Below, in pieces: positions 8,289-16,969 of a stretch of 34,706 nt of DNA. The DNA is from Ignavibacteriales bacterium (GTDB lineage: Bacteria; Bacteroidota; Ignavibacteria; T3Sed10-11). Positions within the stretch are counted from its first letter, which is position 1. Each line of letters opens with the position of its first letter. The DNA is taken from contig PWXV01000153.1 of assembly GCA_003568415.1 (NCBI GenBank), positions 1 through 34,706 of the forward strand, in the 5' to 3' direction. Position numbers and translations under genes: made by a program. The notes beneath the pieces were generated by a model, which ran no database searches, was not told the DNA's origin, and saw only the letters and a program-made list of their open reading frames with translations.

Positions 8289-8519
8289 CTATTCAATTAT
8301 TTCGAGGATACCCCGTTTCCCGTGTTTCGCCGCAACTGCGCTGAACAGCACTCTAAATGCCGAAGCGGTGCGTCCTTTTTTACCGATGATTTTACCGATT
8401 TCGTCTTCCCCAACTTTGAGTTTCACAACTACTTTATCATTTTTATGTTCTTCATTCACTTCGACTGTATCGGGTGCATCTACCAGCTCCTTGGCGATGT
8501 ACTCAACGAATTCCTTCAT
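8289..8519 (-). CDS. khpA: KH-domain RNA-binding protein KhpA (YlqC family)
   Basis: A 76-residue single KH domain protein. KhpA proteins bind RNA globally, often as a KhpA/KhpB pair, and affect cell division and small-RNA biology in Gram-positives. The RNA-binding GxxG loop is G46-K-K-G49 inside I-G-K-I-I-G-K-K-G-R-T, followed by the helix A-F-R-V-L-F-S-A-V-A-A-K-H-G-K-R. A very strong Shine-Dalgarno (AAGGAGGTG) precedes the ATG. Its place between rpsP and rimM is the conserved location for this gene. Confidence 0.94.
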   Translation of the reverse strand: MKEFVEYIAKELVDAPDTVEVNEEHKNDKVVVKLKVGEDEIGKIIGKKGRTASAFRVLFSAVAAKHGKRGILEIIE

Positions 8520-8557
8520 GGCGACACCTCCTTTTGAAGCATTTTGCCACCTCGAGT

Positions 8558-8597
8558 TCCGTTTGTGGTGCCGGTATGTATTTGAACCACAGACGGA
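8558..8597 (-). promoter_or_regulatory. 12-bp hairpin in the rpsP-khpA spacer
   Basis: Arms 8558-8569 (TCCGTTTGTGGT) and 8586-8597 (ACCACAGACGGA) pair over 12 positions with a single mismatch and a 16-base loop. On the minus-strand transcript it falls between the rpsP stop and the khpA Shine-Dalgarno. No T tract follows, so it is not a canonical terminator; an mRNA-stability or processing element is possible. Confidence 0.45.
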
Positions 8598-8667
8598 TAC
8601 ATTGATAGCTTTGTCAACCTACACACATACCGTAGTACATCAAGTTGGGAAAAAGGTAAACTTTCTC

Positions 8668-9309
8668 TTATTCTTTCTTTGTTGAATCTTCTCCGGGAGT
8701 TTCCTCTTTCTTCGATTCATCTGGTGAATCAGATGTTTTATCCGGAGTGGCATCTTCTTGCGTTTTTTGTTCTTCTTCTGGTGAAGCTTGTTCCTCTGCC
8801 GGTGCATCGGCTTCTTTTTCAGCAGGTGCATCTTGCTGCTCTTCTGCAGGTTGCGGAGATTCCTGTTTTTCCTCAGCTTTTTGAGTTTCATCTGCAGCGG
8901 TTTCAGCTTCGGCCGGTTTTTCTGCTTCGGCAGCTGCTTTGTCTTTTTTCTTCTCAGCCGATTTTTCTTTTGCCCGCTGATCCCGTTCGGCCCGTTGCAT
9001 TGAGAATTTCTCAAGCTGCTCGGTTATCGTACTTTCATCCGCACCTTTTTTCAGCAACGACCATTTAAGCCATAATCCTTGGCTTCGAAGCAGATTTTGT
9101 ACCGTAGCCGACGGTTGAGCGCCGTTCTTCAGCCAGTACATAACCCGTTCTTCATTGAATTCAACAGTATTCTCTTTTCTAAGTGGTTCGTATTGCCCGA
9201 CCGATTCAATAAAACGCCCATCACGGGGCGACCGTTTATCGGCTGCAACAACTTTGTAGATCGGTGATTTCTTTCTTCCGACCCGTCGTAAACGCAAGCG
9301 TACTGCCAA
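8668..9309 (-). CDS. rpsP: 30S ribosomal protein S16 with a long acidic/Lys-rich C-terminal extension
   Basis: Residues 1 to about 80 are a standard S16: A-V-R-L-R-L-R-R-V-G-R-K-K-x-P-I-Y-K-V-V near the start, then R-F-I-E-S-V-G-Q-Y-E-P and W-L-K-N-G-A-Q-P-S-x-T-V. S16 is needed for 30S assembly. From about residue 85 the protein continues for roughly 130 residues of Ala/Glu/Lys/Pro/Gln-rich low-complexity sequence, giving 213 residues against about 80-90 in E. coli. Extended S16 is known in Bacteroidota and relatives. The start is TTG, fixed by GGAGG six bases upstream and by the conserved A-V-R-L-R start. It follows ffh by 52 bases. Confidence 0.95.
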   Translation of the reverse strand: MAVRLRLRRVGRKKSPIYKVVAADKRSPRDGRFIESVGQYEPLRKENTVEFNEERVMYWLKNGAQPSATVQNLLRSQGLWLKWSLLKKGADESTITEQLEKFSMQRAERDQRAKEKSAEKKKDKAAAEAEKPAEAETAADETQKAEEKQESPQPAEEQQDAPAEKEADAPAEEQASPEEEQKTQEDATPDKTSDSPDESKKEETPGEDSTKKE

Positions 9310-9361
9310 CGTGTTCCTCCTGATAAATTATTATTGCTTATTAATTATGTAATTAAAAATT

Positions 9362-10714
9362 TTAACCAAATGGCATGCGCATACCGCCGCCCATACCTTT
9401 CATTAAATTCTTTGCTTTCATTTTTCCTTTTCCTTTAGAAAAGGATTTCATCATTTTTTGCATTTCATTAAACTGCTTGATCAGCCGGTTCACTTCCTGT
9501 ACGGTCGTCCCGCTCCCCATCGCAATACGACGTCGCCGGCTTCCGTTTAATATCTGAGGCTTCTTCCGCTCTTCTGCGGTCATCGACTTGATGATCGCCT
9601 CAACCCGTACCAGTTCACCATCATCAACATTTTTAACATTGGGCATTTTGTTCATGCCGGGTATCATTGAAAGCACATCACTGAGCGGCCCCATATTTTT
9701 TATCTGTTGTAGTTGATCAAGAAAATCTTCGAAGGTGAATTCCGCTTTTCGTAGTTTCTTTTCAAGATCCTGCGCTTGCTTTTCATCAACTTGGTGTTGC
9801 GCTTTCTCGACGAGCGTAACGATGTCGCCCATGCCGAGTATACGTGAAGCCATTCTGTCGGGATAGAATGGTTCAAGGGCGTCGACTCGCTCACCGACAC
9901 CGACAAACTTAATAGGTTTTTCAACCACGGCACGAATTGAGAGTGCAGCACCGCCGCGGGTATCTCCGTCAAGTTTAGTCAAAACCACACCGTCGTAATT
10001 CAACCGGTCGTGAAATGCTTTCGCCGTATTAACGGCATCCTGACCGGTCATCGAATCAACAACAAAAAGTATTTCGCTTGGAGACACTGCATCGCGAATA
10101 CCAGCTACTTCATCCATCATCTTTTCGTCGATATGCATTCGTCCTGCGGTATCAATGATGACAACATCACGGGCATTCTTCCGCGCGTGATTGATAGCAT
10201 CTTTTGCTATCGATACTGCATCGTTGTCTCTGTCAATATAAACAGGAATGTCGTTTTGGTTACCCAGTGTATCCAGCTGATCGATTGCTGCCGGTCGATA
10301 GATATCTGCCGCAACCATCAAAGGCAATCTGCCCTTTGTCTTCAGATAATGGGCAAGCTTGGCCGTGAAAGTAGTCTTACCTGATCCCTGTAATCCGGCG
10401 ACAAGTATTACTGTCGGCGGGGTAGGGGCGAAGGTGATGCCGGTATTTGTTTCACCCATCAATTTGATGAGCTCATCGTTCAGAATTTTTACGAACTGCT
10501 GCCCGGGTGTGATGCTTTGCAGTACATCCTTTCCGAGTGCCCGCTCACGTACATCGGCGATAAACTGCTTTGTGACTTTATAATTAACATCCGCATCAAG
10601 CAGAACACGGCGAACCTCACGTAATGTCTCGGCAACATTTTCCTCGGAAATCTTGCCGTGACCGCGGAGTTTCTTAATTACACCTTCAAATTTTTCTGTT
10701 AAATTGTCAAACAT
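9362..10714 (-). CDS. ffh: Signal recognition particle protein Ffh
   Basis: The SRP54 GTPase binds signal sequences and 4.5S RNA and delivers ribosomes to FtsY. The N domain covers residues 1-90. The G domain carries G1 G107-L-Q-G-S-G-K-T-T115, G3 D188-T-A-G-R192 and G4 T246-K-L-D-G-D251. The Met-rich M domain (about 325-450) includes the S-M-I-P-G-M-N-K-M segment, the RNA-binding S-R-R-R-R-I-A-x-G-S-G motif, and a basic Met/Gly tail. Length 450 is typical. It is the first gene of the minus-strand block, with a candidate promoter immediately upstream, and its placement next to rpsP is a commonly conserved linkage. No 4.5S RNA gene was seen. Confidence 0.97.
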   Translation of the reverse strand: MFDNLTEKFEGVIKKLRGHGKISEENVAETLREVRRVLLDADVNYKVTKQFIADVRERALGKDVLQSITPGQQFVKILNDELIKLMGETNTGITFAPTPPTVILVAGLQGSGKTTFTAKLAHYLKTKGRLPLMVAADIYRPAAIDQLDTLGNQNDIPVYIDRDNDAVSIAKDAINHARKNARDVVIIDTAGRMHIDEKMMDEVAGIRDAVSPSEILFVVDSMTGQDAVNTAKAFHDRLNYDGVVLTKLDGDTRGGAALSIRAVVEKPIKFVGVGERVDALEPFYPDRMASRILGMGDIVTLVEKAQHQVDEKQAQDLEKKLRKAEFTFEDFLDQLQQIKNMGPLSDVLSMIPGMNKMPNVKNVDDGELVRVEAIIKSMTAEERKKPQILNGSRRRRIAMGSGTTVQEVNRLIKQFNEMQKMMKSFSKGKGKMKAKNLMKGMGGGMRMPFG

Positions 10715-10751
10715 AGTTATCTATAGAGTTAGCCAGTATCTAAAGCTTATC

Positions 10752-10787
10752 AATATACGAAAACAAGTAAAAATGCGCAAGTTTTCG
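10752..10787 (-). promoter_or_regulatory. ffh: Candidate ffh promoter with an overlapping inverted repeat
   Basis: The minus strand reads TTGCGC (10780-10775), a 17-base spacer, then TATATT (10757-10752), about 38 bases before the ffh ATG. The -10 is 5/6 to consensus; the -35 keeps TTG only. A perfect 7-bp inverted repeat (CGAAAAC 10758-10764, GTTTTCG 10781-10787) brackets the spacer and -35, where a repressor or activator could bind. The rest of the 261-base divergent region 10715-10975 shows no gene; near prfC there is a TATAAG-like -10 at about 10942 without a clear -35. Confidence 0.45.
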
Positions 10788-10975
10788 AGAAAAGTTCACG
10801 ACTTGAGTAGCTTCCTCCATATAGGATAACGTAACGGCCGGTAAATGGGTTTTCATAGTGTGGCGGGAAGAGGGAGAATGGCTGTATCTGCAACCCCATA
10901 AAATCACGCGGTATGGTAATTTTCGTTAAAATTCCGTACATTATAAGTTTATGAATTTTAATAAAGTAATACATT

Positions 10976-12598
10976 ATGATGAGCATTAAACAAGAAATAC
11001 AAAAACGACGGACTTTTGCGATCATAAGTCACCCGGATGCGGGGAAGACGACACTCACCGAAAAATTGCTTTTATTCGGGGGCGCGATTCAAACCGCAGG
11101 TGCGGTGAAATCCAATAAGATCAGAAAGAGCGCCACCTCCGATTTTATGGACATAGAGAGACAGCGGGGTATCTCGGTTGCCACTTCGGTGATGACATTT
11201 GAATACAAAAACATGTTTATCAATATCCTCGATACGCCGGGCCATAAGGATTTCGCCGAGGATACCTATCGCACACTGACCGCCGTTGACAGTGTAATAC
11301 TCGTAGTTGATTCGGTAAAGGGAGTCGAGGAGCAGACCGAGAAACTGATGAATGTCTGTCGTATGCGTAATACACCGGTCATTATATTTATCAACAAGCT
11401 TGACCGCGAGGGGATGCGTCCGTTTGAATTGATGGATGAACTGGAGCGAAAGCTTGATATCAAGGTTCGTCCGCTGACCTGGCCTATCGGTATGGGGAAG
11501 GGATTTAAAGGAGTTTATAATCTGTACGAAAAAAATATTTATCTTTTTAAATCAGGTAAAACAACCATCGAGGATGACCGGCTTTTAGTTGACGATCTGA
11601 GTGATACCGTTCTTGATGATAAACTTGCCGGCGATGCTGAACGATTACGTGAAGAGGTTGAGCTTGTTGAAGGTGTATACGAACCGTTTGATACGAACGA
11701 TTATCTGAGCGGCAGTGTGGCGCCGGTGTTTTTCGGAAGCGCGTTAAATAACTTCGGTGTGCGCGAACTGCTTGAGACATTTATTTCAATAGCACCACCG
11801 CCAAAGGAACGTGAAACCGATCAACGTCAGGTAAAACCTGTAGAGGAAAAGTTCAGCGGTTTCATTTTCAAGATCCATGCAAATCTGGACCCGCGTCATC
11901 GTGACCGGATTGCGTTCCTGCGTGTATGCTCCGGTAAGTTCGAACGGGATAAATATTTCCACCACGTACGATTGGGGAAAAATCTGCGCTTTAATAATCC
12001 TTATAACTTTATGGCGCGCAGCAAGAACATTATCGATGAGGCGTTCCCCGGTGATGTTGTCGGATTATATGACCGGAGTAACTTTAAGATCGGCGATACA
12101 CTTACCGAGGGTGAAACGTTTACGTTCCGGGGGATTCCGAGTTTTTCACCCGAGATATTTAGAGAGCTTGTGAATATCGATCCGATGAAATCGAAACAAC
12201 TTGATAAAGGCATTGAACAATTGACCGATGAAGGTGTTGCACAACTATTTGTTCATCAGGATGGCAGAAGAAAGATAGTCGGCACGGTAGGTGAATTGCA
12301 GTTCGATGTTATTCAGTACCGGCTTGAGCATGAGTACGGTGCATCATGTCGCTTCCAGCCGATGAATTATGCCAAGGCGTGCTGGATCACTTCTGACGAT
12401 CCGGGGAAGCTGGATGGGTTTATGCGTGCGAAATCACGTCATATTTACTACGATAAAGATGAGAATCCGGTGTTCTTTGCCGAATCGCAGTGGCTCCTGA
12501 ACTCGGCAATTGAGAATCATCCGGATGTGGAATTCCATTTTACCTCCGAATTCAAAACCGATACTTCGATTGTTAATAACGGGCGTGAGGCGATATGA
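10976..12598 (+). CDS. prfC: Peptide chain release factor 3
   Basis: RF3 is the translational GTPase that removes RF1/RF2 from the ribosome after termination. The P-loop is H19-P-D-A-G-K-T25 in the family's [15 protein letters not shown] context. The RF3-typical [13 protein letters not shown] segment (switch I) follows, then D-T-P-G-H (G3) and I-N-K-L-D-R-E-G (G4). The C-terminal part has the F-H-F-T-S-E-F tail region. Length 540 is close to E. coli RF3 (529), and the sequence is RF3-like rather than EF-G-like throughout. Two ATGs in tandem (10976, 10979) are possible starts; no clear Shine-Dalgarno is visible. It overlaps the next gene by four bases (ATGA). Confidence 0.97.
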   Translation: MMSIKQEIQKRRTFAIISHPDAGKTTLTEKLLLFGGAIQTAGAVKSNKIRKSATSDFMDIERQRGISVATSVMTFEYKNMFINILDTPGHKDFAEDTYRTLTAVDSVILVVDSVKGVEEQTEKLMNVCRMRNTPVIIFINKLDREGMRPFELMDELERKLDIKVRPLTWPIGMGKGFKGVYNLYEKNIYLFKSGKTTIEDDRLLVDDLSDTVLDDKLAGDAERLREEVELVEGVYEPFDTNDYLSGSVAPVFFGSALNNFGVRELLETFISIAPPPKERETDQRQVKPVEEKFSGFIFKIHANLDPRHRDRIAFLRVCSGKFERDKYFHHVRLGKNLRFNNPYNFMARSKNIIDEAFPGDVVGLYDRSNFKIGDTLTEGETFTFRGIPSFSPEIFRELVNIDPMKSKQLDKGIEQLTDEGVAQLFVHQDGRRKIVGTVGELQFDVIQYRLEHEYGASCRFQPMNYAKACWITSDDPGKLDGFMRAKSRHIYYDKDENPVFFAESQWLLNSAIENHPDVEFHFTSEFKTDTSIVNNGREAI

Positions 12599-12930
12599 AA
12601 CCCGAACAGCGAGAGGAATTCAAACAATTAATACTTGAACAAATCGAAGAAGTCGAGGAAGAAATTCGTGAACTTGAAGAGATGACTAAACCGATTGCCC
12701 CCGATAATGCACTCGGCAGGTTGACACGAATGGAAGCACTCGGGAGCAAGAGTGTAAATGAGGCGGTACTTGAAGATAAAAGAATGAGATTACAGGCGCT
12801 TGAGGGCGCGCTCTCCCGGTGTGAATCGGAGACCTATGGAATTTGCACAAAATGCGGCCAGGAGATACCGCTCGGTCGGCTTGCAGCATTACCGCATTCT
12901 TCCCGTTGTATCAAATGTGTCAATAAATAA
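12595..12930 (+). CDS. DksA/TraR-family zinc-finger protein
   Basis: A 111-residue RNA-polymerase secondary-channel protein of the DksA/TraR type. Residues 1-75 form an acidic coiled-coil hairpin whose tip carries A-P-D37[10 protein letters not shown]. The D-N-A core matches the acidic tip that in DksA reaches the polymerase active site. The C4 zinc finger is C84-x2-C87 and C105-x2-C108. It is shorter than E. coli DksA (151) but of the compact form common in FCB-group bacteria. Its likely job is ppGpp-linked tuning of rRNA and amino-acid promoters. Translation is coupled to prfC (ATGA overlap), linking a termination factor to a stringent-type regulator. Confidence 0.9.
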   Translation: MKPEQREEFKQLILEQIEEVEEEIRELEEMTKPIAPDNALGRLTRMEALGSKSVNEAVLEDKRMRLQALEGALSRCESETYGICTKCGQEIPLGRLAALPHSSRCIKCVNK

Positions 12931-12943
12931 CAATTGATTCCCG

Positions 12944-13588
12944 GTGAACAATAATTTCGAATGCAGACTCTGTAACGAACAGTCTCGTTTGCAGAAACTG
13001 AATGGTGCAGATGATCGTGAATATTATTTGTGTCAATCCTGTAATCTTATTTCTGTCGATAGCAGATATTTTTTATCAGTCGATGAAGAGCGGGCGAGAT
13101 ACGAGACGCACAATAATACAATAGAAAATGAAGGATATGTAAATTTTCTCAACCGTATTATTGATCCAATGCTCGAGTTTATTGAACCGGGAATGCGGGG
13201 TGTGGATTACGGCTGTGGTCCGGGACCCACATTATCGCAGCTTGTCCGAAGGAAGGGGATAGATTGCGACGATTACGATCCGATATTTTATCCCGGACAA
13301 CTCCGGCAACAATATGATTTTGTTTTTTGTGCTGAAACATTTGAGCATTTTTTCTATACGGAAGCTGAGATAGAAAAACTTGCAACACTTCTTGTGCCGG
13401 ACGGTTTCCTCGGTGTTATGACCGAGATGTGGGAGTCGGTCGACCAATTTAAAACATGGTATTACACACGCGACTCCACGCATGTTTCGTTTTATCACCG
13501 TACTACATTCGATTACATGTGCCGGTCATTTGGTTTTGAAAAACGATACAGTGATGATACAAGGGTAATTGTAGTACAAAAAATATAA
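12944..13588 (+). CDS. Class I SAM-dependent methyltransferase with an N-terminal zinc ribbon
   Basis: Residues 1-40 hold a treble-clef-like zinc site (C7-x2-C10 and C30-x2-C33). Residues about 80-190 form a Rossmann methyltransferase with motif I V87-D-Y-G-C-G-P-G94, an acidic strand-2 end (C-D-D-Y-D-P), and F-C-A-E-T-F-E-H-F (motif IV region). The substrate is not predictable. Similar zinc-ribbon methyltransferases act on sugars, rRNA or small molecules. GTG at 12944 is used because it places both Cys pairs in frame and follows the DksA-like gene by 13 bases; no strong Shine-Dalgarno is seen. It is followed by an MFS gene after 8 bases. Confidence 0.85.
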   Translation: MNNNFECRLCNEQSRLQKLNGADDREYYLCQSCNLISVDSRYFLSVDEERARYETHNNTIENEGYVNFLNRIIDPMLEFIEPGMRGVDYGCGPGPTLSQLVRRKGIDCDDYDPIFYPGQLRQQYDFVFCAETFEHFFYTEAEIEKLATLLVPDGFLGVMTEMWESVDQFKTWYYTRDSTHVSFYHRTTFDYMCRSFGFEKRYSDDTRVIVVQKI

Positions 13589-13596
13589 GAGAATCA

Positions 13597-14814
13597 ATGG
13601 ATTATATTTTATTTTTCAAAGATAATAAACGCTTTATAACATTCGGTATAATGATGACGTTCTTCTCGAGTTTCGGGCAGACGTTTTTGATTTCATTATA
13701 CGTTCCCAACCTCATAGCTATGCTCGGGTTGACGAATGCTGCCTTTGGCGGTTTATATGCAGGGGCAACGATACTTGGTGCGGTATCACTCATGTATTTC
13801 GGACGGTTGATCGATACGGTTTCGCTGCGTAAGTTTTCAGTAATAACTGCTGTAATATTATTGATGTCGTGTTTGGTAATAGCTTTTTCCGGAAGTATAG
13901 CGGGAGTAGTAATCGGATTATTCGGATTGCGGTTTGCCGGTCAGGGATTGCTCGGTCACATTGCGCTCACATCGATGTCGCGCCATTATGAAGAAAACCG
14001 CGGTAAAGCGTTGAGTTTATCCGTGCTCGGTTTCTCGATCGGTGAAGCAATCTTCCCCGTGACGATCGGGTTTGTTATCGGCTTATATGATTGGCGTGCA
14101 GCGCTTATCTTTAGCGCAATTCTTATAGGAATTATTCTTATACCGTTAATTTACTGGTTATTGAGTAAAGTGCCCGACACAACCGACAATAATGAGGATA
14201 AGCGGGAGAAACATAATTTCAGTTATGTACAACTACTATCTGATAAACGGTTTTATATTATTGCATTGAACGGAACAATGTTGCCGTTTATGCTTACCGG
14301 GCTGTTGTTTTATCAGATCATACTTGCAGAACAAAAAGGGTGGGCGATAGAGTGGATGGCAACGTGTTTTATCGGTTTTGCCGTTGCCCGTACGCTCGGT
14401 TCGATTGTTTCGGGACCGCTGGTTGACAGATATTCGGGAGTTCAACTTTTTCCCCTGTACCTTATTCCGTTTGTAATCGGGGTATCACTCTTGGCATTTT
14501 TTTCTCACCCGTATATTGCATTATTCTATTTATCGCTTGCCGGATTTGCTATGGGATTAAGTCAGAGTGTGAAAGGTGCTGTACTTGCTGAAATGTACGG
14601 AACACGTTATATTGGTACTATACGAAGTTTGTTTACGGCATTAGGAGTGCTCAGTACGGCGGTGAGTCCGGTCATTATTGGCTGGATGCTCGATGCCGGA
14701 TGGAATTTTACATCGATCAGTCTTATTGCTGCAATGATCGTTACAGGTGTTATTATGCTCAGTTTTCTGCTCAAAACCGAAAAGGATTATATTATCATTC
14801 CCTCACAACAATAA
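13597..14814 (+). CDS. Major facilitator superfamily transporter
   Basis: A 405-residue inner-membrane protein with about 12 hydrophobic helices in two six-helix halves, split by the charged loop near residues 190-205 (D-N-N-E-D-K-R-E-K). The MFS motif A is recognisable after helix 2 as G-R-L-I-D-T-V-S-L-R-K. A second, weaker copy follows helix 8 (G-P-L-V-D-R-Y-S-G). The substrate cannot be read from the sequence. The location between a methyltransferase and nicotinate phosphoribosyltransferase could suggest uptake or export of a nucleoside or pyridine compound, but this is speculative. ATG start, eight bases after the preceding stop. Confidence 0.88.
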   Translation: MDYILFFKDNKRFITFGIMMTFFSSFGQTFLISLYVPNLIAMLGLTNAAFGGLYAGATILGAVSLMYFGRLIDTVSLRKFSVITAVILLMSCLVIAFSGSIAGVVIGLFGLRFAGQGLLGHIALTSMSRHYEENRGKALSLSVLGFSIGEAIFPVTIGFVIGLYDWRAALIFSAILIGIILIPLIYWLLSKVPDTTDNNEDKREKHNFSYVQLLSDKRFYIIALNGTMLPFMLTGLLFYQIILAEQKGWAIEWMATCFIGFAVARTLGSIVSGPLVDRYSGVQLFPLYLIPFVIGVSLLAFFSHPYIALFYLSLAGFAMGLSQSVKGAVLAEMYGTRYIGTIRSLFTALGVLSTAVSPVIIGWMLDAGWNFTSISLIAAMIVTGVIMLSFLLKTEKDYIIIPSQQ

Positions 14815-14829
14815 TTAATTGTTACTACC

Positions 14830-16248
14830 ATGCCCATTTTAAAAAATGATACGGGATTATACGTAGACCTCTACGAGCTGACCATGGCACAGGGCCATTT
14901 TTTAAATGGAAAAAAAGATCTTCCTGCAGTATTTGATTATTTCTTCCGTGGTATACCATACGGTGGCGGATTTGTAATTTTTGCCGGACTTATGGATTTG
15001 CTTGAGATGCTCGAGCGGTACCGGTTCGATGATGATGACTGTCAGTATCTTGAATCGATCGGTTTTCATAAAGATTTTGTGAATTATTTAAATAATTTCA
15101 GACATAAATTAACCATCTTTGCACCCCGCGAAGGAGAAATTGTTTTTCCCAACGAACCCGTTATACGGGTCGAGGGTAACATCATTGAAGCGCAGATCAT
15201 TGAAACGGTTTTATTAAACATTATCAATTTTGAATCCTTGATCGCAACTAAAGCAGCCCGGATACGGTATGCGGCAAATGATAAAATCGTATCGGATTTT
15301 GGCTTGCGGCGGGCACAGGGTTTGGCAGGTATACACGGTTCCCGTGCAGCGATAATCGGGGGGATTGATTCGACGTCTAATGTATTCAGTGCCAGGTTAT
15401 TCGGCCTTAAACCAACCGGTACACAGGCACATTCGTGGATACAAACGTATGGCGATGAACTGGAGGCATTCCGTCAGTTTGCGAAAGTTTTTCCTGACAA
15501 ATGTATTTTATTGGTGGATACATACAACACCCTGGAGAGTGGTGTACCAAATGCTATTACCGTTGCGAAAGAGATGGAAGCACGGGGCGAGAAACTTCAG
15601 GCAATACGTCTGGACAGCGGCGACCTTGCCTATCTCAGTAAACGTGCCCGTGCAATGCTGGATGAAGCGGGATTACAGTACGTGAAGATAATCGCATCGA
15701 ATCAATTGGATGAATATATCATAAGAAGTTTGGATACACAGGATGCCCCTATTGATGGTTTCGGCATCGGAACCCGGTTAATAACCGGGAACAATGAAGG
15801 TGCTCTTGACGGTGTTTACAAAATTGCAATGGTGGGTGAGAAACCATTAATGAAAATATCCGACAACATAGAAAAAATGACATTACCCGGTAAAAAGAAA
15901 ATATACCGTTATATAAACGGTGAAGGTATATTCAATGGCGATGCGGTTATGCTCGATACTGAAGAGGGGGTCGATTGGATGTACCATCCGCATAAACCCG
16001 ATATGTTTAAACGGATGGACACAATGGAGAAAGAAGAACTCACCCAAAAGGTGATGGATGGTGGCAACGTTATTATAAAAAAAGAATCACCATATGAGAT
16101 TGCAAAGTATGTCCGGGAACGAATGCACATGCTTTCCGATGAACATAAGCGTTTTGAATTCCCGCATATTTATAAAGTTGGAATCAGTAAGCAATTGATG
16201 GAACTGCGTTCGAAATTGATCAGGGAAATAAAGATGGGAGGTCAATGA
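14830..16248 (+). CDS. pncB: Nicotinate phosphoribosyltransferase
   Basis: Makes nicotinate mononucleotide from nicotinate and PRPP, the Preiss-Handler entry to NAD. The family landmarks are all visible: D-L-Y-E-L-T-M-A-Q-G near residue 14 and F-D-Y-F-F-R near 41. F-G-L-R-R-A-Q-G (about 157-164) and G-T-Q-A-H-S-W-I (about 197-204) follow. The PRPP-site region is L-D-S-G-D-L-A-Y-L-S (about 256-265), and the phosphate-binding G-F-G-I-G-T-R-L-I-T-G comes later. Length 472 is typical of the longer bacterial form. Cytosolic. It overlaps the downstream macrodomain gene by four bases (ATGA), an NAD synthesis / ADP-ribose handling pair. Confidence 0.95.
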   Translation: MPILKNDTGLYVDLYELTMAQGHFLNGKKDLPAVFDYFFRGIPYGGGFVIFAGLMDLLEMLERYRFDDDDCQYLESIGFHKDFVNYLNNFRHKLTIFAPREGEIVFPNEPVIRVEGNIIEAQIIETVLLNIINFESLIATKAARIRYAANDKIVSDFGLRRAQGLAGIHGSRAAIIGGIDSTSNVFSARLFGLKPTGTQAHSWIQTYGDELEAFRQFAKVFPDKCILLVDTYNTLESGVPNAITVAKEMEARGEKLQAIRLDSGDLAYLSKRARAMLDEAGLQYVKIIASNQLDEYIIRSLDTQDAPIDGFGIGTRLITGNNEGALDGVYKIAMVGEKPLMKISDNIEKMTLPGKKKIYRYINGEGIFNGDAVMLDTEEGVDWMYHPHKPDMFKRMDTMEKEELTQKVMDGGNVIIKKESPYEIAKYVRERMHMLSDEHKRFEFPHIYKVGISKQLMELRSKLIREIKMGGQ

Positions 16249-16781
16249 ATATGAAACATTCAGTCAATGGCGTGACACTCGAACTTATCCAGGGAGATAT
16301 CGCTTCACAAGACGATATAACAGCAGTGGTAAACGCAGCGAACGCTGAATTGCGGATTGGCGGTGGCGTCGCCGGGGCGATCCATCGCGCGGCAGGGCCT
16401 GGCCTGGAAGAGGAGTGCCGTCCCCTTGCACCGATACGGCCGGGTGAAGCTGTGATAACCGGTGCACACAATTTGCCCAACAAGTATGTTATCCATTGTC
16501 TTGGTCCGGTATTTGGTATCGACAAACCGGAAGATAAACTGCTGGCCGGTTGTTATCGAAATGCGTTGCAAATTGCCGAGGAAAAAGAGATCGATTCCGT
16601 AGCATTTCCGGCACTGTCAACCGGTGCGTTTGGCTACCCGATGAAACCGGCTGCTGAAGTGGCTTTGAAAACAATTCTTCAGGAAATTCCGAAACTGAAA
16701 TCTGTTAAAACGATCAGGTTTGTACTCTATGGCAAAACCGACCTCGATCTACACGAGGAGGTTTTAGAAGCAATTAAGTAA
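16245..16781 (+). CDS. Macrodomain protein (ADP-ribose / O-acetyl-ADP-ribose hydrolase type)
   Basis: A 178-residue stand-alone macrodomain of the MacroD/YmdB class. The ADP-ribose pocket is marked by G17-D-I-A20, V-N30-A-A-N33, the G39-G-G-V-A-G-A-I loop and the S125-T-G-A-F-G130 loop. The N-A-A-N and G-G-G-V motifs and the following Ala/Gly-rich helix match members that remove mono-ADP-ribose or deacetylate O-acetyl-ADP-ribose. Coupled translation with pncB suggests recycling or control of NAD-derived ADP-ribose. The start ATG overlaps the pncB stop; a second in-frame ATG three codons later is possible. It is the last gene of the prfC operon by spacing. Confidence 0.93.
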   Translation: MNMKHSVNGVTLELIQGDIASQDDITAVVNAANAELRIGGGVAGAIHRAAGPGLEEECRPLAPIRPGEAVITGAHNLPNKYVIHCLGPVFGIDKPEDKLLAGCYRNALQIAEEKEIDSVAFPALSTGAFGYPMKPAAEVALKTILQEIPKLKSVKTIRFVLYGKTDLDLHEEVLEAIK

Positions 16782-16812
16782 TGATTTTCAACGAATTTCA
16801 AATATTATACAC

Positions 16813-16841
16813 TTGATTATTATATAAATTAGGTGTACTAT
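16813..16841 (+). promoter_or_regulatory. Candidate sigma70-type promoter for the UspA gene
   Basis: TTGATT (16813-16818), a 17-base spacer and TACTAT (16836-16841) match the consensus at 4/6 in each box with optimal spacing. Transcription would begin near 16849, leaving a leader of about 170 bases before the ATG at 17023. Confidence 0.5.
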
Positions 16842-16861
16842 ATTAGTAGAAATCGAAACAT

Positions 16862-16969
16862 CGCTGCGCCTTTGGCAGGGCGTCAGCGTCCTGGTCTGAG
16901 TTCAGGTTTCTTTGATCACCGCAGTTAACGACCTTGCCACTGATGCCATTGCCCCGGTTATGCGATGGC
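16862..16969 (+). promoter_or_regulatory. Structured 5' leader of the UspA gene (hairpins)
   Basis: Two strong hairpins and a weaker one lie between the promoter and the Shine-Dalgarno. Hairpin 1 pairs CGCTGCGCC (16862-16870) with GGCG-T-CAGCG (16879-16888), nine pairs with one bulged T. A 4-bp CCTG/CAGG stem lies at 16890-16906. Hairpin 3 pairs GCCATTGC (16945-16952) with GCGATGGC (16962-16969), eight pairs including one G-T. There is no T tract. I did not recognise a known riboswitch class. Confidence 0.4.

Noticed and set aside
10750-11025. Minus-strand ORF of 91 codons in the divergent ffh/prfC region
   Set aside because: It overlaps the start of prfC and the ffh promoter region, lacks a Shine-Dalgarno and looks random.
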